From positions 1-5,439 of the forward strand of contig JAFAVL010000701.1 of assembly GCA_019242465.1 (NCBI GenBank): 5,439 bases of DNA, written 5' to 3'. The position numbers were made by a program, and so were the translations under genes. This DNA is from Chroococcidiopsidaceae cyanobacterium CP_BM_RX_35 (GTDB lineage: Bacteria; Cyanobacteriota; Cyanobacteriia; Cyanobacteriales; Chroococcidiopsidaceae). Shown here in pieces: positions 5,374 through 5,439 of this stretch. Below the pieces are notes generated by a model. The model was not told the DNA's origin and ran no database searches. It saw only the letters and a program-made list of their open reading frames with translations. Position 1 is the stretch's first letter; the number at the start of each line of letters is the position of its first letter.

Positions 5374-5439
5374 TTACTTTGGTTGTTGTTTTGGTGCATT
5401 TGGTACAACCATAGTACCGTTATTTACTGCCTGAGTCAT
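5374..5439 (-). CDS. Possible C-terminal end of a minus-strand gene (cut by window edge)
   Basis: The minus frame entering at 5439 reads 21 codons, including MVVPNAPKQQPK, before TAA at 5374-5376. The first visible codon is ATG at the very edge, but it is probably internal to a longer protein. A Pro/Gln/Asn-rich tail with a stop about 100 bp before the COP23 gene, in the same orientation, would suit a real upstream gene end. With so few codons the call is tentative and the product cannot be named. Confidence 0.35.
   Translation of the reverse strand: MTQAVNNGTMVVPNAPKQQPK

Noticed and set aside
1..5439. CRISPR array, toxin-antitoxin pair, riboswitch or tandem heptamer repeats
   Set aside because: No regularly spaced repeats, no paired small genes and no recognisable aptamer core were seen on either strand.

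Overview
The window looks like accessory DNA from a cyanobacterium, probably a filamentous one. The evidence is a COP23-domain secreted protein (a family known almost only from cyanobacteria), a PEP-CTERM surface or exported protein, a GGDEF domain, and a cluster of IS630, IS701, IS982 and IS1-type transposase sequences of the kind common in Nostocales-like genomes. Family names come from reading the translations; no database search was possible.

Layout from left to right. (1) Positions 2-499 (+) hold the C-terminal GGDEF domain of a diguanylate cyclase that starts outside the window. (2) Positions 500-716 have no assignable gene. (3) Positions 717-1016 (-) hold the decayed 5' part of an IS1-type InsA gene, ending in a strong 11-bp hairpin at 740-769. 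(4) Positions 1134-1724 (-) encode a complete PEP-CTERM sorting-signal protein. (5) Positions about 1805-3846 are an insertion-sequence graveyard. An IS701-type transposase gene on the + strand (about 1805-2105 and 3251-3586) is split by an apparently intact IS630-family element (about 2105-3251; transposase 2156-3202). The 3' end of the IS701 gene is cut off at about 3586/3587, where the head of an oppositely oriented IS982-type gene (3587-3745, -) is joined directly to it. (6) Positions 3847-4635 (+) encode an intact type II thioesterase, first gene after the IS cluster. (7) Positions 4703-5272 (-) encode a COP23-domain exported protein, convergent with the thioesterase. (8) Positions 5273-5439 hold a 12-bp-stem inverted repeat and, at the window edge, the possible last 21 codons of another minus-strand gene.

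The genes do not form one pathway. The GGDEF fragment is c-di-GMP signalling. The PEP-CTERM and COP23 proteins are both exported. The thioesterase is a housekeeping partner of NRPS/PKS systems, none of which is in view. The most informative structure is the nested IS: a minus-strand open frame at 1811-2026 that looks like a small membrane protein is the antisense shadow of the split IS701 gene. I see no convincing undescribed defence, CRISPR, RNA or regulatory system.
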